DNA of 64,000 bases from DATCHW01 sp036508135 (GTDB taxonomy: Bacteria; Bacteroidota; Ignavibacteria; Tepidaquicellales; Tepidaquicellaceae), in NCBI GenBank assembly GCA_036508135.1, contig DATCHW010000230.1, positions 1-64,000 of the forward strand, in the 5' to 3' direction. Positions within the stretch are counted from its first letter, which is position 1. Every line of letters starts with the position of its first letter. Of this stretch, positions 16,541-25,410 are shown piece by piece. The notes below the pieces were generated by a model, which did no database searches, was not told the DNA's origin, and saw only the letters and a list, made by a program, of their open reading frames with translations. The position numbers and the translations under genes are program-made.

Positions 16541-17563
16541 ATGAGTATTCTTGTTAATAAGAAAACTAAATTAGTTGTGCAGGGTATCACAGGTTCCGAA
16601 GGTACTTTCCACACTACACAGATGATAGAATATGGAACAAAAGTTGTAGCAGGTGTGACACCGGGAAAAGGCGGAACGATGTTTAAAGGTAAAATACCCA
16701 TTTTTAATACGGTAAGCGAAGCAGTAAAATCTACAGGGGCAAATGTATCTGTGATATTCGTTCCGGCATCTTTTGCGGCGGATGCTATCGCAGAAGCAGC
16801 TGATTCAGGTGTCAATCTTATAGTTTGTATATCGGAAGGTATCCCCACTAAAGATATGGTGAAAGTGTATAATTACGTAAAAAGCAAAAACACTAACGGG
16901 CATACCGTAAGATTTATTGGACCGAATTGTCCCGGTATTATCACGCCCGGAGAATGCAAAATTGGAATTATGCCCGGATTCATTCACAAGAAAGGTTCTA
17001 TCGGTGTAATTTCGAGAAGCGGAACTCTTACTTATGAAGCTGTTGACCAGCTTACAAAACTCGGTTTGGGACAATCAACATGCATCGGTATCGGAGGTGA
17101 TCCTGTTATCGGAACTGAATTCATAGATGCTATTAAACTTTTCAATGAAGACGAAAAGACAAAAGCAATCGTTATGATAGGTGAAATTGGCGGCTCGGCA
17201 GAGGAAACCGCCGCATATTTCATTAAGAAAAATGTTAAAAAACCCGTGATAGGATTTATCGCAGGTAAGACAGCGCCTCCCGGTCGCCGGATGGGACATG
17301 CAGGTGCAATTATTTCAGGGGGTAAAGGAACAGCAGCAGAAAAACTTGCCGTTATGAAAGAATGCGGAATTATTACTGTGAATTCTCCTGCTGATATTGG
17401 TATAACAGTAAAATCAGCACTGGAAAGATTCGAAAAGAAATCATCAAAGGCAGTAAAGAAGGTGAAAAAAACTAAAGTAAAAAAGGTTAATAAAGCTTTT
17501 AAAACTGTTAAAAAAACAGTAAAGAAACCTGTCAAGAAAATTAAAAAAAGTAAAAAGAGATAA
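16541..17563 (+). CDS. sucD: Succinyl-CoA synthetase alpha subunit with lysine-rich tail
   Basis: The first 298 residues are a complete SucD: CoA-binding VQGITGSEGTFHTTQMI and GVTPGKGG, GFIHKKGSIGVISRSGTLTYEA, and the phospho-histidine H253 in RRMGHAGAII. With the beta subunit it makes succinate, CoA and a nucleoside triphosphate in the TCA cycle; sucC is not beside it, which is unusual. The protein is about 45 residues longer than usual: residues 299-340 contain 22 lysines, like a histone H1 tail or a nucleic-acid-binding extension. The tail is in frame and ends 6 nt before folB. Confidence 0.93.
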   Translation: MSILVNKKTKLVVQGITGSEGTFHTTQMIEYGTKVVAGVTPGKGGTMFKGKIPIFNTVSEAVKSTGANVSVIFVPASFAADAIAEAADSGVNLIVCISEGIPTKDMVKVYNYVKSKNTNGHTVRFIGPNCPGIITPGECKIGIMPGFIHKKGSIGVISRSGTLTYEAVDQLTKLGLGQSTCIGIGGDPVIGTEFIDAIKLFNEDEKTKAIVMIGEIGGSAEETAAYFIKKNVKKPVIGFIAGKTAPPGRRMGHAGAIISGGKGTAAEKLAVMKECGIITVNSPADIGITVKSALERFEKKSSKAVKKVKKTKVKKVNKAFKTVKKTVKKPVKKIKKSKKR

Positions 17564-17569
17564 TATAAT

Positions 17570-17932
17570 TTGGAACTGACAAAAATCACCATTCATAAGG
17601 CAAAATTCTATGCTTATCACGGCGTATTCGAATATGAAAAAAAATATGGAAATGAATTTGAAGTTGATGTAGAAATGCATTGCGACTTGAATAAGCTGAA
17701 AGATACTGATGATTTGAAAAACACAATTAATTATCTTGAAGTTTATAATTTCGTTAAAGATATTGTTTATAATAATAAGTTCAACCTTATAGAAACTCTC
17801 AACCAGAATATTTGCAGGGGGATTCTTAAAAGATTTGAACAGGTAAAAAGGGTGATCGTGAAAATAAGGAAACCAAATGCTCCGCTTGGTATTATTGATT
17901 CGGTAGAAATAGAACAAACCCTTGAAAGATAA
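17570..17932 (+). CDS. folB: Dihydroneopterin aldolase
   Basis: A 120-residue FolB, which cleaves dihydroneopterin to 6-hydroxymethyl-dihydropterin and glycolaldehyde in folate synthesis. Key family features are the N-terminal KAKFYAYHGVFEYEKKYGNEFEVDV (active-site Glu after HGV-x-E), the NTINYLEVYNFVKDI helix, and the KIRKPNAPLG loop with its Lys. It starts at TTG, because the frame has no ATG near the N-terminus, and this keeps the conserved ELTKITIHKAKFYAYHG. It forms a three-gene run with folK (3 nt gap) and the kinase gene. Cytoplasmic. Confidence 0.92.
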   Translation: MELTKITIHKAKFYAYHGVFEYEKKYGNEFEVDVEMHCDLNKLKDTDDLKNTINYLEVYNFVKDIVYNNKFNLIETLNQNICRGILKRFEQVKRVIVKIRKPNAPLGIIDSVEIEQTLER

Positions 17933-17935
17933 CTT

Positions 17936-18433
17936 ATGGCTGTTGTATATCTAAGTCTCGGATCAAATGTCGGAGATAGATTATCTTATATTAAAAAGGC
18001 GGTTAGAAAAATTAAAAGCGATAAGTCTTTTAAAATTATCAGGTGTTCTTCGATATATAAAACGGAACCATGGGGAAAAATAGACCAGGAGGAATTCCTG
18101 AATTGTGCATTATGCATAAGTACGGGACTGAATCCTTTTGAGCTTGTTAAGGAATTAAAAGGCATTGAAAAATCACTTGGAAGGGAAAAAAAAGAAACCT
18201 GGGGTGAACGGGAAATTGACATAGATATACTTTTTTATGATGACCTTATTTACAGCGACGAAGATCTGAGCATTCCGCATATAGAAATACATAATAGGCG
18301 GTTCGTTCTTGTTCCGATGTGTGAAATTGCTCCTGATTTTGTTCATCCTGCATTTGATAAAGATATTATCGAATTGCTGGAAATTACACGGGATAAATCA
18401 AATGTAAAGCTATTTAAAGCACCCGTAAAATAA
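17936..18433 (+). CDS. folK: 6-hydroxymethyl-7,8-dihydropterin pyrophosphokinase
   Basis: A 165-residue HPPK, which transfers pyrophosphate from ATP to the product of FolB. VVYLSLGSNVGDRLSYIKKA, YKTEPWGKIDQEEFLNCA and the catalytic WGEREIDIDILFYDD and IPHIEIHNRRFVLVPM blocks are all intact. Adjacent to folB with a 3-nt gap, so the two successive folate steps are encoded together; folE2 is at 61.2 kb on the other strand. Cytoplasmic enzyme with no unusual features. Confidence 0.95.
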   Translation: MAVVYLSLGSNVGDRLSYIKKAVRKIKSDKSFKIIRCSSIYKTEPWGKIDQEEFLNCALCISTGLNPFELVKELKGIEKSLGREKKETWGEREIDIDILFYDDLIYSDEDLSIPHIEIHNRRFVLVPMCEIAPDFVHPAFDKDIIELLEITRDKSNVKLFKAPVK

Positions 18434-18456
18434 ATTTTAAAATATACGGATATCTT

Positions 18457-19113
18457 TTGGATAATAAATTGAAATATATCGCAATCGAAGGTGTGATTGG
18501 AGCAGGCAAAACCTCACTCGCCAGGAGACTTTCGGAAAGACTTAATGCAAAACTCGTACTTGAAGACTTTGAGGATAATCCATTCCTCGAAAGATTTTAT
18601 GAAAATCCTGCCCGTTATGCATTTCATACTCAGATATATTTCCTTTTAAGCAGGTATAAACAGCTTATTGATTTAACCCAGGAAGATTTGTTCCACAATT
18701 ATATCATTTCCGATTATATATTTGAAAAAGATAAAATATTTGCATATTTAAATCTTCAGGATGATGAACTTAAACTTTATGAAACTATAGTGCAGTCTAT
18801 AGAAAGGAAAATCAGGGTTCCGGATATGGTAATTTACCTGCAGTCAACTGTTGAGCGTTTAATGGCAAATATCAGGCACCGGGATCGTGATGCTGAAAGA
18901 GCTTTGTCCGAAGATTATATCAAAGACCTGAATGAAGGATATAATTATTTCTTCTTCAGATTTAAGGCAACTAAAGTGATGATTGTTAATGTATCTGAAA
19001 TTGATTTCGTAAATAATGAACAGGATTTCGAGAACCTGATTGCAGAGATATTAAAGGTAGATCATACTTCGATTGAATATTTTAATCCTGCTACAAAAAG
19101 AATAGCGAAATAA
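18457..19113 (+). CDS. Deoxynucleoside kinase (dGK/dAK type)
   Basis: A 218-residue P-loop kinase: GVIGAGKTSLARRL (Walker A), EDFEDNPFLERFYENPARYAFHTQIYFLLSRYKQL (the substrate-binding E and the hallmark helix of the dNK family), and RHRDRDAERALSEDYIKDLNEGY (the lid). It phosphorylates deoxynucleosides for salvage. It starts with TTG at 18457, which keeps the normal distance to the P-loop. It follows folK by 23 nt, and with dCMP deaminase, Ndk and ThyX elsewhere in the window it belongs to deoxynucleotide supply. Substrate preference cannot be told from sequence alone. Confidence 0.9.
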   Translation: MDNKLKYIAIEGVIGAGKTSLARRLSERLNAKLVLEDFEDNPFLERFYENPARYAFHTQIYFLLSRYKQLIDLTQEDLFHNYIISDYIFEKDKIFAYLNLQDDELKLYETIVQSIERKIRVPDMVIYLQSTVERLMANIRHRDRDAERALSEDYIKDLNEGYNYFFFRFKATKVMIVNVSEIDFVNNEQDFENLIAEILKVDHTSIEYFNPATKRIAK

Positions 19114-19123
19114 AGAGGCGGAA

Positions 19124-19321
19124 ATGTGGAGATTTATTTTAATAGTTTTATCCATAATTTTTCTAGGTTATTTCTTACGGGGAATAATCAGAATTATAGC
19201 AGCATTCCTGAACAGCAGTAAAAATAACCCGGTAGAAAACATTAAACCCGCAGAGAAAAAATCCAAAATCCAGTACGATAAAAGCAAAGTAGTTGATGCC
19301 GATTTCGAAGATATTAAATGA
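19124..19321 (+). CDS. DUF4834-like small membrane protein
   Basis: A 65-residue protein with one N-terminal helix (about 3-27, FILIVLSIIFLGYFLRGIIRIIAAFL), a short linker and a conserved-looking acidic end KSKVVDADFEDIK. This design, and the position next to deoxynucleoside kinase or glycosyltransferase genes, is that of DUF4834-type proteins of Bacteroidetes relatives, whose role is unknown. A Shine-Dalgarno-like GAGGCGG lies just upstream. Its 3' end overlaps the following glycosyltransferase gene. Confidence 0.7.
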   Translation: MWRFILIVLSIIFLGYFLRGIIRIIAAFLNSSKNNPVENIKPAEKKSKIQYDKSKVVDADFEDIK

Positions 19322-20390
19322 TACCCGCCTGAAGGAATTAACCTCACCCCGGAACGTGAAAAATATTCTTATTGTGAAACAGCATAACCAATTCGGGGAT
19401 ATGCTTTGCACTCTGCCGCTTTATGCAGCCGTCAGAAAGAGATATCCTTCTGCTTTCATCACTCTTGTCGTATCACCCGGTAACTATAAAATTATAGACT
19501 TCAAAAATCCTTACATAGATAGGTTTCTGATTTATGATAAATCTTCTGCAGGTAAAATTTTAAAATCATACAGGCAGCTCAGAAAAATAAAATATCAGAT
19601 AGGCATTGTTCCTTCAACAGTTTCATTTTCAAGGACTTCACATTATATCAATAATTTATCCGGAGCTAATATCCGTGTTGGGGTTAACAAATTTGACGGT
19701 AAAACAAACCGCAACGCTAATCTTTTAACAATAAAAAAAGATTTTAACTGGAAAAATGAGAACAGACATCAGGTATTAAGAAATTTAGATATAGTAAAAC
19801 AAATCGGATGTGACCTGACCGACAAGGAACGAATGAATATCCGTATTCAATACGATAAATCGGAAATTAATTTTGCAAAGAAGTACTATAAGAATAATTT
19901 TCCCGATAAATTCAGACCCGTTATTATATTCCAACCCGGTGCCGGAAAAGCTCAAAACAGATGGAGTGTGGTGAATTTTGAAAAACTGATTGTTAAACTT
20001 CATAATCAATTCAACGCATATGTTTTTATGATTTGCGGTCCCTTGGATAAAGAACCGATAGAAGAATTAAAAAACAGGTTGAAGAAAAAAAACATCGAAT
20101 GCAATATTACTTCTCAGCCAATACGGGAAAGCTCGGTTATGCTGGCTATGTCGCAATTATATATTACTAACGATACTGGTACGATGCACTCCGCTGCATT
20201 ATCAGGTGCAAGTGTATTGTCACTTTTTGGTCCTACAAAAGGATGGGAATGGGCTCCGGAAAAAGATAATTGCAAATATATTCAATCACCTTCTGAAAAT
20301 ATTAATGACATCTCTGTTGATGTTGTATTCGAAAAAGCAAAAGAAATGCTGCCTAAAAATTTCCCGTATAAAAAGAACCAGATACATTAA
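19296..20390 (+). CDS. Glycosyltransferase family 9 (heptosyltransferase-like)
   Basis: A protein of about 364 residues in the GT-B superfamily. KNILIVKQHNQFGDMLCTLPLYAAVRKRYP is the typical GT9 N-terminal strand and helix, and IFQPGAGKAQNRWSVVNFEKL with TNDTGTMHSAALSGASVLSLFGPT is the nucleotide-sugar site shared with ADP-heptose transferases. It likely adds a sugar to lipopolysaccharide core or a similar glycolipid at the inner membrane. I chose ATG 19296, which overlaps the previous gene by 26 nt; a GTG at 19356 would give a start closer to the usual length. Four nucleotides separate it from ppx. Confidence 0.88.
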   Translation: MPISKILNDTRLKELTSPRNVKNILIVKQHNQFGDMLCTLPLYAAVRKRYPSAFITLVVSPGNYKIIDFKNPYIDRFLIYDKSSAGKILKSYRQLRKIKYQIGIVPSTVSFSRTSHYINNLSGANIRVGVNKFDGKTNRNANLLTIKKDFNWKNENRHQVLRNLDIVKQIGCDLTDKERMNIRIQYDKSEINFAKKYYKNNFPDKFRPVIIFQPGAGKAQNRWSVVNFEKLIVKLHNQFNAYVFMICGPLDKEPIEELKNRLKKKNIECNITSQPIRESSVMLAMSQLYITNDTGTMHSAALSGASVLSLFGPTKGWEWAPEKDNCKYIQSPSENINDISVDVVFEKAKEMLPKNFPYKKNQIH

Positions 20391-20393
20391 TAT

Positions 20394-21944
20394 ATGCAGG
20401 AAAAAATATTAGCCTCAATTGATATAGGTACTAACTCTTTTCATCTTGTAATTGCAAGCGTGAATGAAAAGGGACAATTTCAAGTGCTTACACGGGATAA
20501 AGAAGTGGTTCGTCTCGGCAGCGGATCGAATGATATGAAATATCTATCCCCTGAGGCAACGGAAAGAGGTGTCTCAACTCTAAAGAGATTCAAACTTATC
20601 TGCGATTCTTACGATGCAGAAATCAGGGCAATCGGTACAAGTGCTATCCGTGAAGCATTAAACAAAGATAAATTTATCACTTCTGTTTTAGAAAATACGG
20701 GAATACACTTAGAAGTTATTACCGGACTTGAAGAAGCAAGACTTATTTATCTCGGAGTACTTCAGGCTCTTGAAGTATTTGATAAAAAAATATTGCTCAT
20801 TGATATCGGCGGGGGAAGTACGGAATTTCTGGTTGGCAGGAAAGGAAAAGTATTATTTGCAAACAGCATTAAAATCGGTGCTTTAAGGTTAACACAAAAA
20901 TATTTCGGGGATAAAAAAACCAAACAAAGATCTATAGATGAAGCAAGATTATATGTTAAAAATTTTTTGAATCCCGTGGTCAGGAATCTCACGGATTTTG
21001 ATTATGATTTCGCGATAGGTACATCAGGAACAATTAATAATCTTGGTGCTGTGATTTATGCGGAAACAAATTCATATGACGATGAACAGGTCAATCTCAA
21101 TAATTACGTATATAATAAAAGACAATTATGGAAAGCAATTAAAAAAATCTTTAATGCAGAATCTATCAGTGACAGGTATAATATTCCCGGACTTGACCCT
21201 AAACGTGCTGATATCATTCAGGCAGGTGCTGTAATTCTTGAACAGATTTTTATAGAACTGAATATAGAGGAACTTACCCTTTCAAATTATGCCCTCCGGG
21301 AGGGAATAATGATTGATACTATCAGTAAAGAACAAACAGGCTTTCAACTGGGAAACTTAAGTGATGTTTGCTATAATAGCATAATCAGGCTGGCTGAGAA
21401 TAATGGTTATGATAAGCTTCATTGTGAAAATGTCCTGAAACATGCCGTTTCCATTTTCGATTATCTTAAAGAAAAATTTTCGCTTACGGAAAAAGATAAG
21501 GAGTTTCTAGAAGCAGCATCTCTTCTGCACGATATAGGACACAGGATTTCACATTCGCAGCATCACCGGCATTCATATTATCTCATAAGAAATTCGGAGA
21601 TGCTCGGATTTAATGATAATGAAATTGAAATCATAGCCAACATTGCACGATATCACAGAAAATCGCATCCTAAATCTAAACACGAAGGATTTGACCGTTT
21701 GAATCCTGCAGATAAAGACAAGGTACGAAAACTTGCCGGAATACTCCGCATTGCAGACGGGCTCGATAGGGGACATAAACAAATTGTAAAAAGTATTTGG
21801 ATAAAAGAAAAAAATAACACATTAATTTTAACCGCTAATTCGCTCCCTCAAACTGATGCAACGCTCGAAATTTGGGGTGCCAATCTTCGCAAATCCCTAT
21901 TTGAAGAATCATTCGGATACTCAGTAACAATTGAAAAGCAATAA
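20394..21944 (+). CDS. ppx: Ppx/GppA phosphatase with HD domain
   Basis: A 516-residue two-domain protein. The actin-like exopolyphosphatase/pppGpp phosphatase part (1-310) has ASIDIGTNSFHLVIA, the LIDIGGGSTEFLVG phosphate loop and IGTSGTINNLGAVI. The C-terminal part (about 330-480) is an HD-type phosphohydrolase-like domain with LLHDIGHRISHSQHHRHSYY, as in the longer Ppx forms. It hydrolyses polyphosphate or (p)ppGpp and so tunes stress signalling. Cytoplasmic. It is last in the folB-to-ppx run. Confidence 0.9.
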   Translation: MQEKILASIDIGTNSFHLVIASVNEKGQFQVLTRDKEVVRLGSGSNDMKYLSPEATERGVSTLKRFKLICDSYDAEIRAIGTSAIREALNKDKFITSVLENTGIHLEVITGLEEARLIYLGVLQALEVFDKKILLIDIGGGSTEFLVGRKGKVLFANSIKIGALRLTQKYFGDKKTKQRSIDEARLYVKNFLNPVVRNLTDFDYDFAIGTSGTINNLGAVIYAETNSYDDEQVNLNNYVYNKRQLWKAIKKIFNAESISDRYNIPGLDPKRADIIQAGAVILEQIFIELNIEELTLSNYALREGIMIDTISKEQTGFQLGNLSDVCYNSIIRLAENNGYDKLHCENVLKHAVSIFDYLKEKFSLTEKDKEFLEAASLLHDIGHRISHSQHHRHSYYLIRNSEMLGFNDNEIEIIANIARYHRKSHPKSKHEGFDRLNPADKDKVRKLAGILRIADGLDRGHKQIVKSIWIKEKNNTLILTANSLPQTDATLEIWGANLRKSLFEESFGYSVTIEKQ

Positions 21945-22229
21945 AATCTTAGCAACCCATTGTATCACAATCCCTTCCGAAACTATGTGAAAATTCTTTA
22001 ATTTCCCTGCCGTTTACAGCCTGCCCTCCGTCTCTTTGGAGGGGCAGAGGTACGGATCTATCCTGAAATCGGACTTTAACCCAAATACGTTATTCGAAAA
22101 TCCGGGTTATCACACATCCTTTCCCGATTGGGAAACCAAATAAAAGCAATTTCATTTTATGTGTGTCAATTGTAACTTTGATTGATTTTTATTTTTCGTA
22201 TTTTAATATAAATCAAAAAAGGAAATAAT
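21945..22229. other. 285-bp gap with a G/C-rich imperfect hairpin
   Basis: No gene is visible. CTGCCCTCC near 22021 pairs with GGAGGGGCAG near 22038 with one bulge, without a T tract, so it is more likely a repeat of the CCCTCC/GGAGGG type seen at 38727 and 56547 than a terminator. The DNA directly upstream of bshA is AT-rich and probably holds its promoter. Confidence 0.4.
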
Positions 22230-23372
22230 ATGAAAATAGGAATTGTTTGCTACCCAACCTATGGCGGAAGCGGTGTCGTGGCTACCGAACTCGGAAAAGT
22301 CCTTGCTATGCGCGGACATGAAGTGCATTTTATTTCCTATGCTATGCCTTCAAGATTAAGCGGCTTTTTTGATAATATTTTTTATCATGAAGTTGAAATG
22401 TATAATTACCCTCTTTTTGAATTCCCTCTGTATAGTCTCGCACTGGCGAGTAAAATGGTTGAAGTTGCAAAATTCAGCGACATCGACCTTATCCACGCAC
22501 ATTATGCAATACCTCACGCCACAAGTGCATATCTTGCAAGAGAAATACTTAAAGCCGAAAACAAAATAAAAAAGAATATTAAAGTTATTACCACTCTTCA
22601 CGGAACCGATATCACTTTGATTGGTCTCGAACCGAGTTTCCTGCCGACTATGAAATTCAGTATCGAGCAATCCGATGGAGTTACAGCCGTATCAAAATTC
22701 CTGCGGGATAAAACGCTTTCGAACTATCAGATAAATAAAGATATTGAAGTGATTCCTAATTTTATTGATATAGAAAAATTCAAAAGGTACAATGATGACA
22801 AATCAAACTGCTTTAAGAAAAATTTTGCACCAAATAATGAGAAGATTTTGACCCATACGTCAAACTTCCGACCGCTGAAGCGTGTTCAGGATGTTATCAA
22901 AATATTTTCAGAAGTAAGAAACAAGATCCCTTCCCGTCTTTTACTCGTAGGTGATGGACCCGAAAGAAGCGATTGCGAACAATTATGCCGAACACTCGGA
23001 ATTTTTGAATATGTAAAATTTATGGGAAAGCAGGATGCGATTGTCGAACTTCTTTCTATATCAGATTTATTCCTGATGCCATCGCAGTCTGAAAGTTTCG
23101 GATTGTCCGCACTCGAAGCTATGAGCTGCTCTGTTCCCGTTATTTCTTCGAGCATCGGTGGATTGCCTGAATTAAATATTCACGGAGAAACCGGTTATAT
23201 AGCTGAAATAGGGGATATTGAAAGAATGGCTAAATATTCTGTCGAATTATTATCTAATGAAAAAAAGTATAATCTCTTTTCAAAAAATGCACGTGAAAGA
23301 GCCGAAACATTGAGTGAAGAAAAAATAGTACCTTTCTATGAGAATTTTTACGAAAAGATTTTAAATACTTAA
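22230..23372 (+). CDS. bshA: N-acetyl-alpha-D-glucosaminyl L-malate synthase
   Basis: A 380-residue GT4 glycosyltransferase, first step of bacillithiol synthesis (joins GlcNAc from UDP-GlcNAc to malate). MKIGIVCYPTYGGSGVVATELGKVLAMRGHEVHFISY is characteristic of BshA, as are LIHAHYAIPHATSAYLAREIL, VTAVSKFLRDKT and the donor-site ESFGLSALEAMSCSVPVI. AAAAAAGGAAATAAT before the ATG provides a Shine-Dalgarno sequence. It stands alone; bshB and bshC are not in the window. Bacillithiol is known in Bacteroidetes/Chlorobi relatives, which fits the suggested host. Cytoplasmic. Confidence 0.93.
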   Translation: MKIGIVCYPTYGGSGVVATELGKVLAMRGHEVHFISYAMPSRLSGFFDNIFYHEVEMYNYPLFEFPLYSLALASKMVEVAKFSDIDLIHAHYAIPHATSAYLAREILKAENKIKKNIKVITTLHGTDITLIGLEPSFLPTMKFSIEQSDGVTAVSKFLRDKTLSNYQINKDIEVIPNFIDIEKFKRYNDDKSNCFKKNFAPNNEKILTHTSNFRPLKRVQDVIKIFSEVRNKIPSRLLLVGDGPERSDCEQLCRTLGIFEYVKFMGKQDAIVELLSISDLFLMPSQSESFGLSALEAMSCSVPVISSSIGGLPELNIHGETGYIAEIGDIERMAKYSVELLSNEKKYNLFSKNARERAETLSEEKIVPFYENFYEKILNT

Positions 23373-23454
23373 TTTTTATATCCACGCAGGGAGTTTTTTT
23401 TAAATTTAACTTAACCCACGGTTTAATATCTGTGTGATAACGCCTTCGCCCCGT

Positions 23455-23487
23455 CATTCCCGACCTGTCCCGTATTTATCGGGAATG
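23455..23487. repeat. Inverted repeat with CATTCCCGA arms
   Basis: CATTCCCGA (23455-23463) and TCGGGAATG (23479-23487) form a perfect 9-bp stem with a second TCGGGAAT following at 23494-23501. Convergent genes (bshA and the YdcF-like gene) flank it, so it may be a bidirectional terminator or a REP sequence. The stretch CCCACGGTTTAATATCTGTG at 23415-23434 is a decayed form of the CCCACAGAT palindrome seen at 37054. Confidence 0.5.
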
Positions 23488-23591
23488 TTTTTATCGGGAA
23501 TCCAGTACTATTTCAGAGCTTTTCTTTATACTTTTCTTTTGATTCTTAATTGTCACACTGTCTCTTCAATGCGAAAGAAATATAAAAATTA

Positions 23592-24230
23592 TTACATATA
23601 TCCCTTTGCGAGATAATAGCCATACTTCAAAAATTCAGGAATCACCATTCTGAATCCGTCAGAGGTTTGCCACCAGTTATTATCGGTGAATCTGTCAAAA
23701 TAAGTTAGTGTGTATAATTTGATATTTTCATGCTCAAAAATTTTTCTGTAAACGTTTCGTGTCCGGCGGGAATGGAACGCATTAGTGAGTACTATCACCG
23801 ATTTTGCATTTTTTGACCTTATTAGTTCCAGAACTTTTTTTGACTTATTTAGAGTAAATGGATGTTCAGTTTCGAGGTTTAGAAATGAAACCGGAAGGTC
23901 TTTATAAACAGAATCAATAACACCCTTCACAAATAAGTCTTCCTGTTCATCGGAAAAAATATTAGTGTGATTATTTATTCTAACAAAAATAATATCTTTG
24001 CATTTCCCCTGTGTGTAAATATCATTGCAGAGATTTAATCCTTCTATCGTGGAAAAATCTTCTTCAACAAATAATATATCGGCAGTTTCAAAATTATCAT
24101 TGTCCGCAATTAGAAATGAACCTGTCACTCTGAAAATGGCGGGATAAGAGAAATAGATTATTAGTAAAAATAAAACTATCAGCAGGAACTTAAATCTCCA
24201 CTTCAATTTCCAGACGTCTTTTTCATACAA
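23592..24230 (-). CDS. YdcF/SanA (DUF218)-like membrane protein
   Basis: A 212-residue protein with one N-terminal membrane helix (about 12-32, FKFLLIVLFLLIIYFSYPAIF) and a periplasmic domain of the ElyC/SanA/YdcF group. The hallmark is VIVLTNAFHSRRTRNVYRKIF (H-S-R-R in the T-x-x-x-H-x-x-R motif); LFVEEDFSTIEGLNLCNDIY resembles the first strand and helix. Members act in envelope or exopolysaccharide assembly by unknown chemistry. It lies 39 bp before GDP-fucose synthase on the same strand, which fits a surface-polysaccharide role. Confidence 0.75.
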   Translation of the reverse strand: MYEKDVWKLKWRFKFLLIVLFLLIIYFSYPAIFRVTGSFLIADNDNFETADILFVEEDFSTIEGLNLCNDIYTQGKCKDIIFVRINNHTNIFSDEQEDLFVKGVIDSVYKDLPVSFLNLETEHPFTLNKSKKVLELIRSKNAKSVIVLTNAFHSRRTRNVYRKIFEHENIKLYTLTYFDRFTDNNWWQTSDGFRMVIPEFLKYGYYLAKGYM

Positions 24231-24269
24231 GAAAAAGTTTTTTTTCTGAGGTGCAAATGGGTCTTTGAT

Positions 24270-25205
24270 TTATACCTCCATACCGAATTGAATTTTCAGA
24301 ACGTCTTTTAATCCCTTTTCAAAAGGTCTGGGATTGAAGTCCGGCATTATACTCTTTAAATAACTGATATCCGTTCTTTTTTCATACATACCGTCGGGTT
24401 TTCCTGTATCCCATTTGATTTCACCTTCATATCGGAATATTTTCTTGGCGATATCTATATATTCTTTAATACTGTGGTCAAATCCTGTTCCTACATTTAC
24501 TATCTTTGGTTCGTTATAATTATTCATAAGAAAAATAAGTGTGTCGGCGCAATCATCTACGTATAACGCCTCTCTTCTCGGATTTCCCGAGCCCCAGAAA
24601 ACCAATGGCGTATTGTTTTTAACAGCATTAATAAATTTTTGAACAAGTGCTCCTATAAAATGTCCTGTCTCAAGATTAAAGTTATCATTAGGTCCGTACA
24701 TATTGGTAGGCATAGCGGAAATAGCATTTATTCCATATTGCATCCTGTACAATTCACACCCCACAATTCCAAGCCCTTTTGCAACTGCATATCCTTTATT
24801 TGTCTCCTCTAACGGTCCCATCATAAACCTGTTCTCATTTATCGGTTGCGGATTTTCTTTTGGGTAAATGCAGGTTGAACCGGTGAATAACAATTTCGTT
24901 TTAGGCGAATGTTCGCTCATGGATTGAAGTACATTCAATATCATTATTGTGTTTTGATATAAAAAATCTGCCTGACGTGAACTATTCGCCTGTATTCCTC
25001 CTACAAGCCCTGCAACCATAAAAGCAGCAGCAGGTTTCCCCTCTTTGAAATATTCATCCACAATTTCCTTTTTCATCAGATTAAATCCCTCCTCATATAT
25101 CGGAGTGGATATTGTATTATACCCCTGATGTTTCAATCTCCTCACAATAGAACTCCCAAGCATCCCATTCCCCCCGAAAACCGTTATTTTATCATTCAGA
25201 TTCAT
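24270..25205 (-). CDS. fcl: GDP-L-fucose synthase
   Basis: A 311-residue short-chain dehydrogenase of the Fcl/WcaG type, which turns GDP-4-keto-6-deoxymannose into GDP-L-fucose. VFGGNGMLGSSIVRRL is the NADP-binding loop, Y-x-x-x-K appears as NKGYAVAKGLG, and NMYGPNDNFNLETGHFIGALVQKF and RREALYVDDCADTLIFLM are family landmarks. Cytoplasmic; its product would feed lipopolysaccharide or capsule. GDP-mannose dehydratase, the previous step, is not in the window. Upstream lies a (GTAAAAC) tandem repeat and 205 bp without a gene. Confidence 0.9.
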   Translation of the reverse strand: MNLNDKITVFGGNGMLGSSIVRRLKHQGYNTISTPIYEEGFNLMKKEIVDEYFKEGKPAAAFMVAGLVGGIQANSSRQADFLYQNTIMILNVLQSMSEHSPKTKLLFTGSTCIYPKENPQPINENRFMMGPLEETNKGYAVAKGLGIVGCELYRMQYGINAISAMPTNMYGPNDNFNLETGHFIGALVQKFINAVKNNTPLVFWGSGNPRREALYVDDCADTLIFLMNNYNEPKIVNVGTGFDHSIKEYIDIAKKIFRYEGEIKWDTGKPDGMYEKRTDISYLKSIMPDFNPRPFEKGLKDVLKIQFGMEV

Positions 25206-25245
25206 ATAAGTTAATTAAATTTTTAATCTTATCATAAATATATAT

Positions 25246-25404
25246 GTAAAATGTAAAACGTAAAACGTAAAACGGAAAGATAATGACTAATTTTTTGTGT
25301 GATAAATTTAACATATTTTATTGTGATTATTTTATAAATTTAACTTCTAAAAATTTTCATTCTCTTTTTATTGAATTTTGGTGTAAATGTTTTTTTACGT
25401 TTTA
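25246..25404. repeat. Heptanucleotide tandem (GTAAAAC)x4 with an inverted counterpart
   Basis: Four 7-bp units GTAAAAY run from 25246 to 25273, the first ending in T. TTTTTACGTTTTAC at 25391-25404 is the complement of the same motif, so the 205-bp gap between fcl and the aldehyde dehydrogenase gene is bounded by inverted copies. The middle is plain AT-rich sequence. Confidence 0.65.
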
Positions 25405-25410
25405 CTTCTT

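Noticed and set aside
17032..17592. Long hydrophobic minus-strand frame opposite sucD
   Set aside because: The phenylalanine and leucine runs are the complement of the lysine codons of SucD, not a membrane protein.
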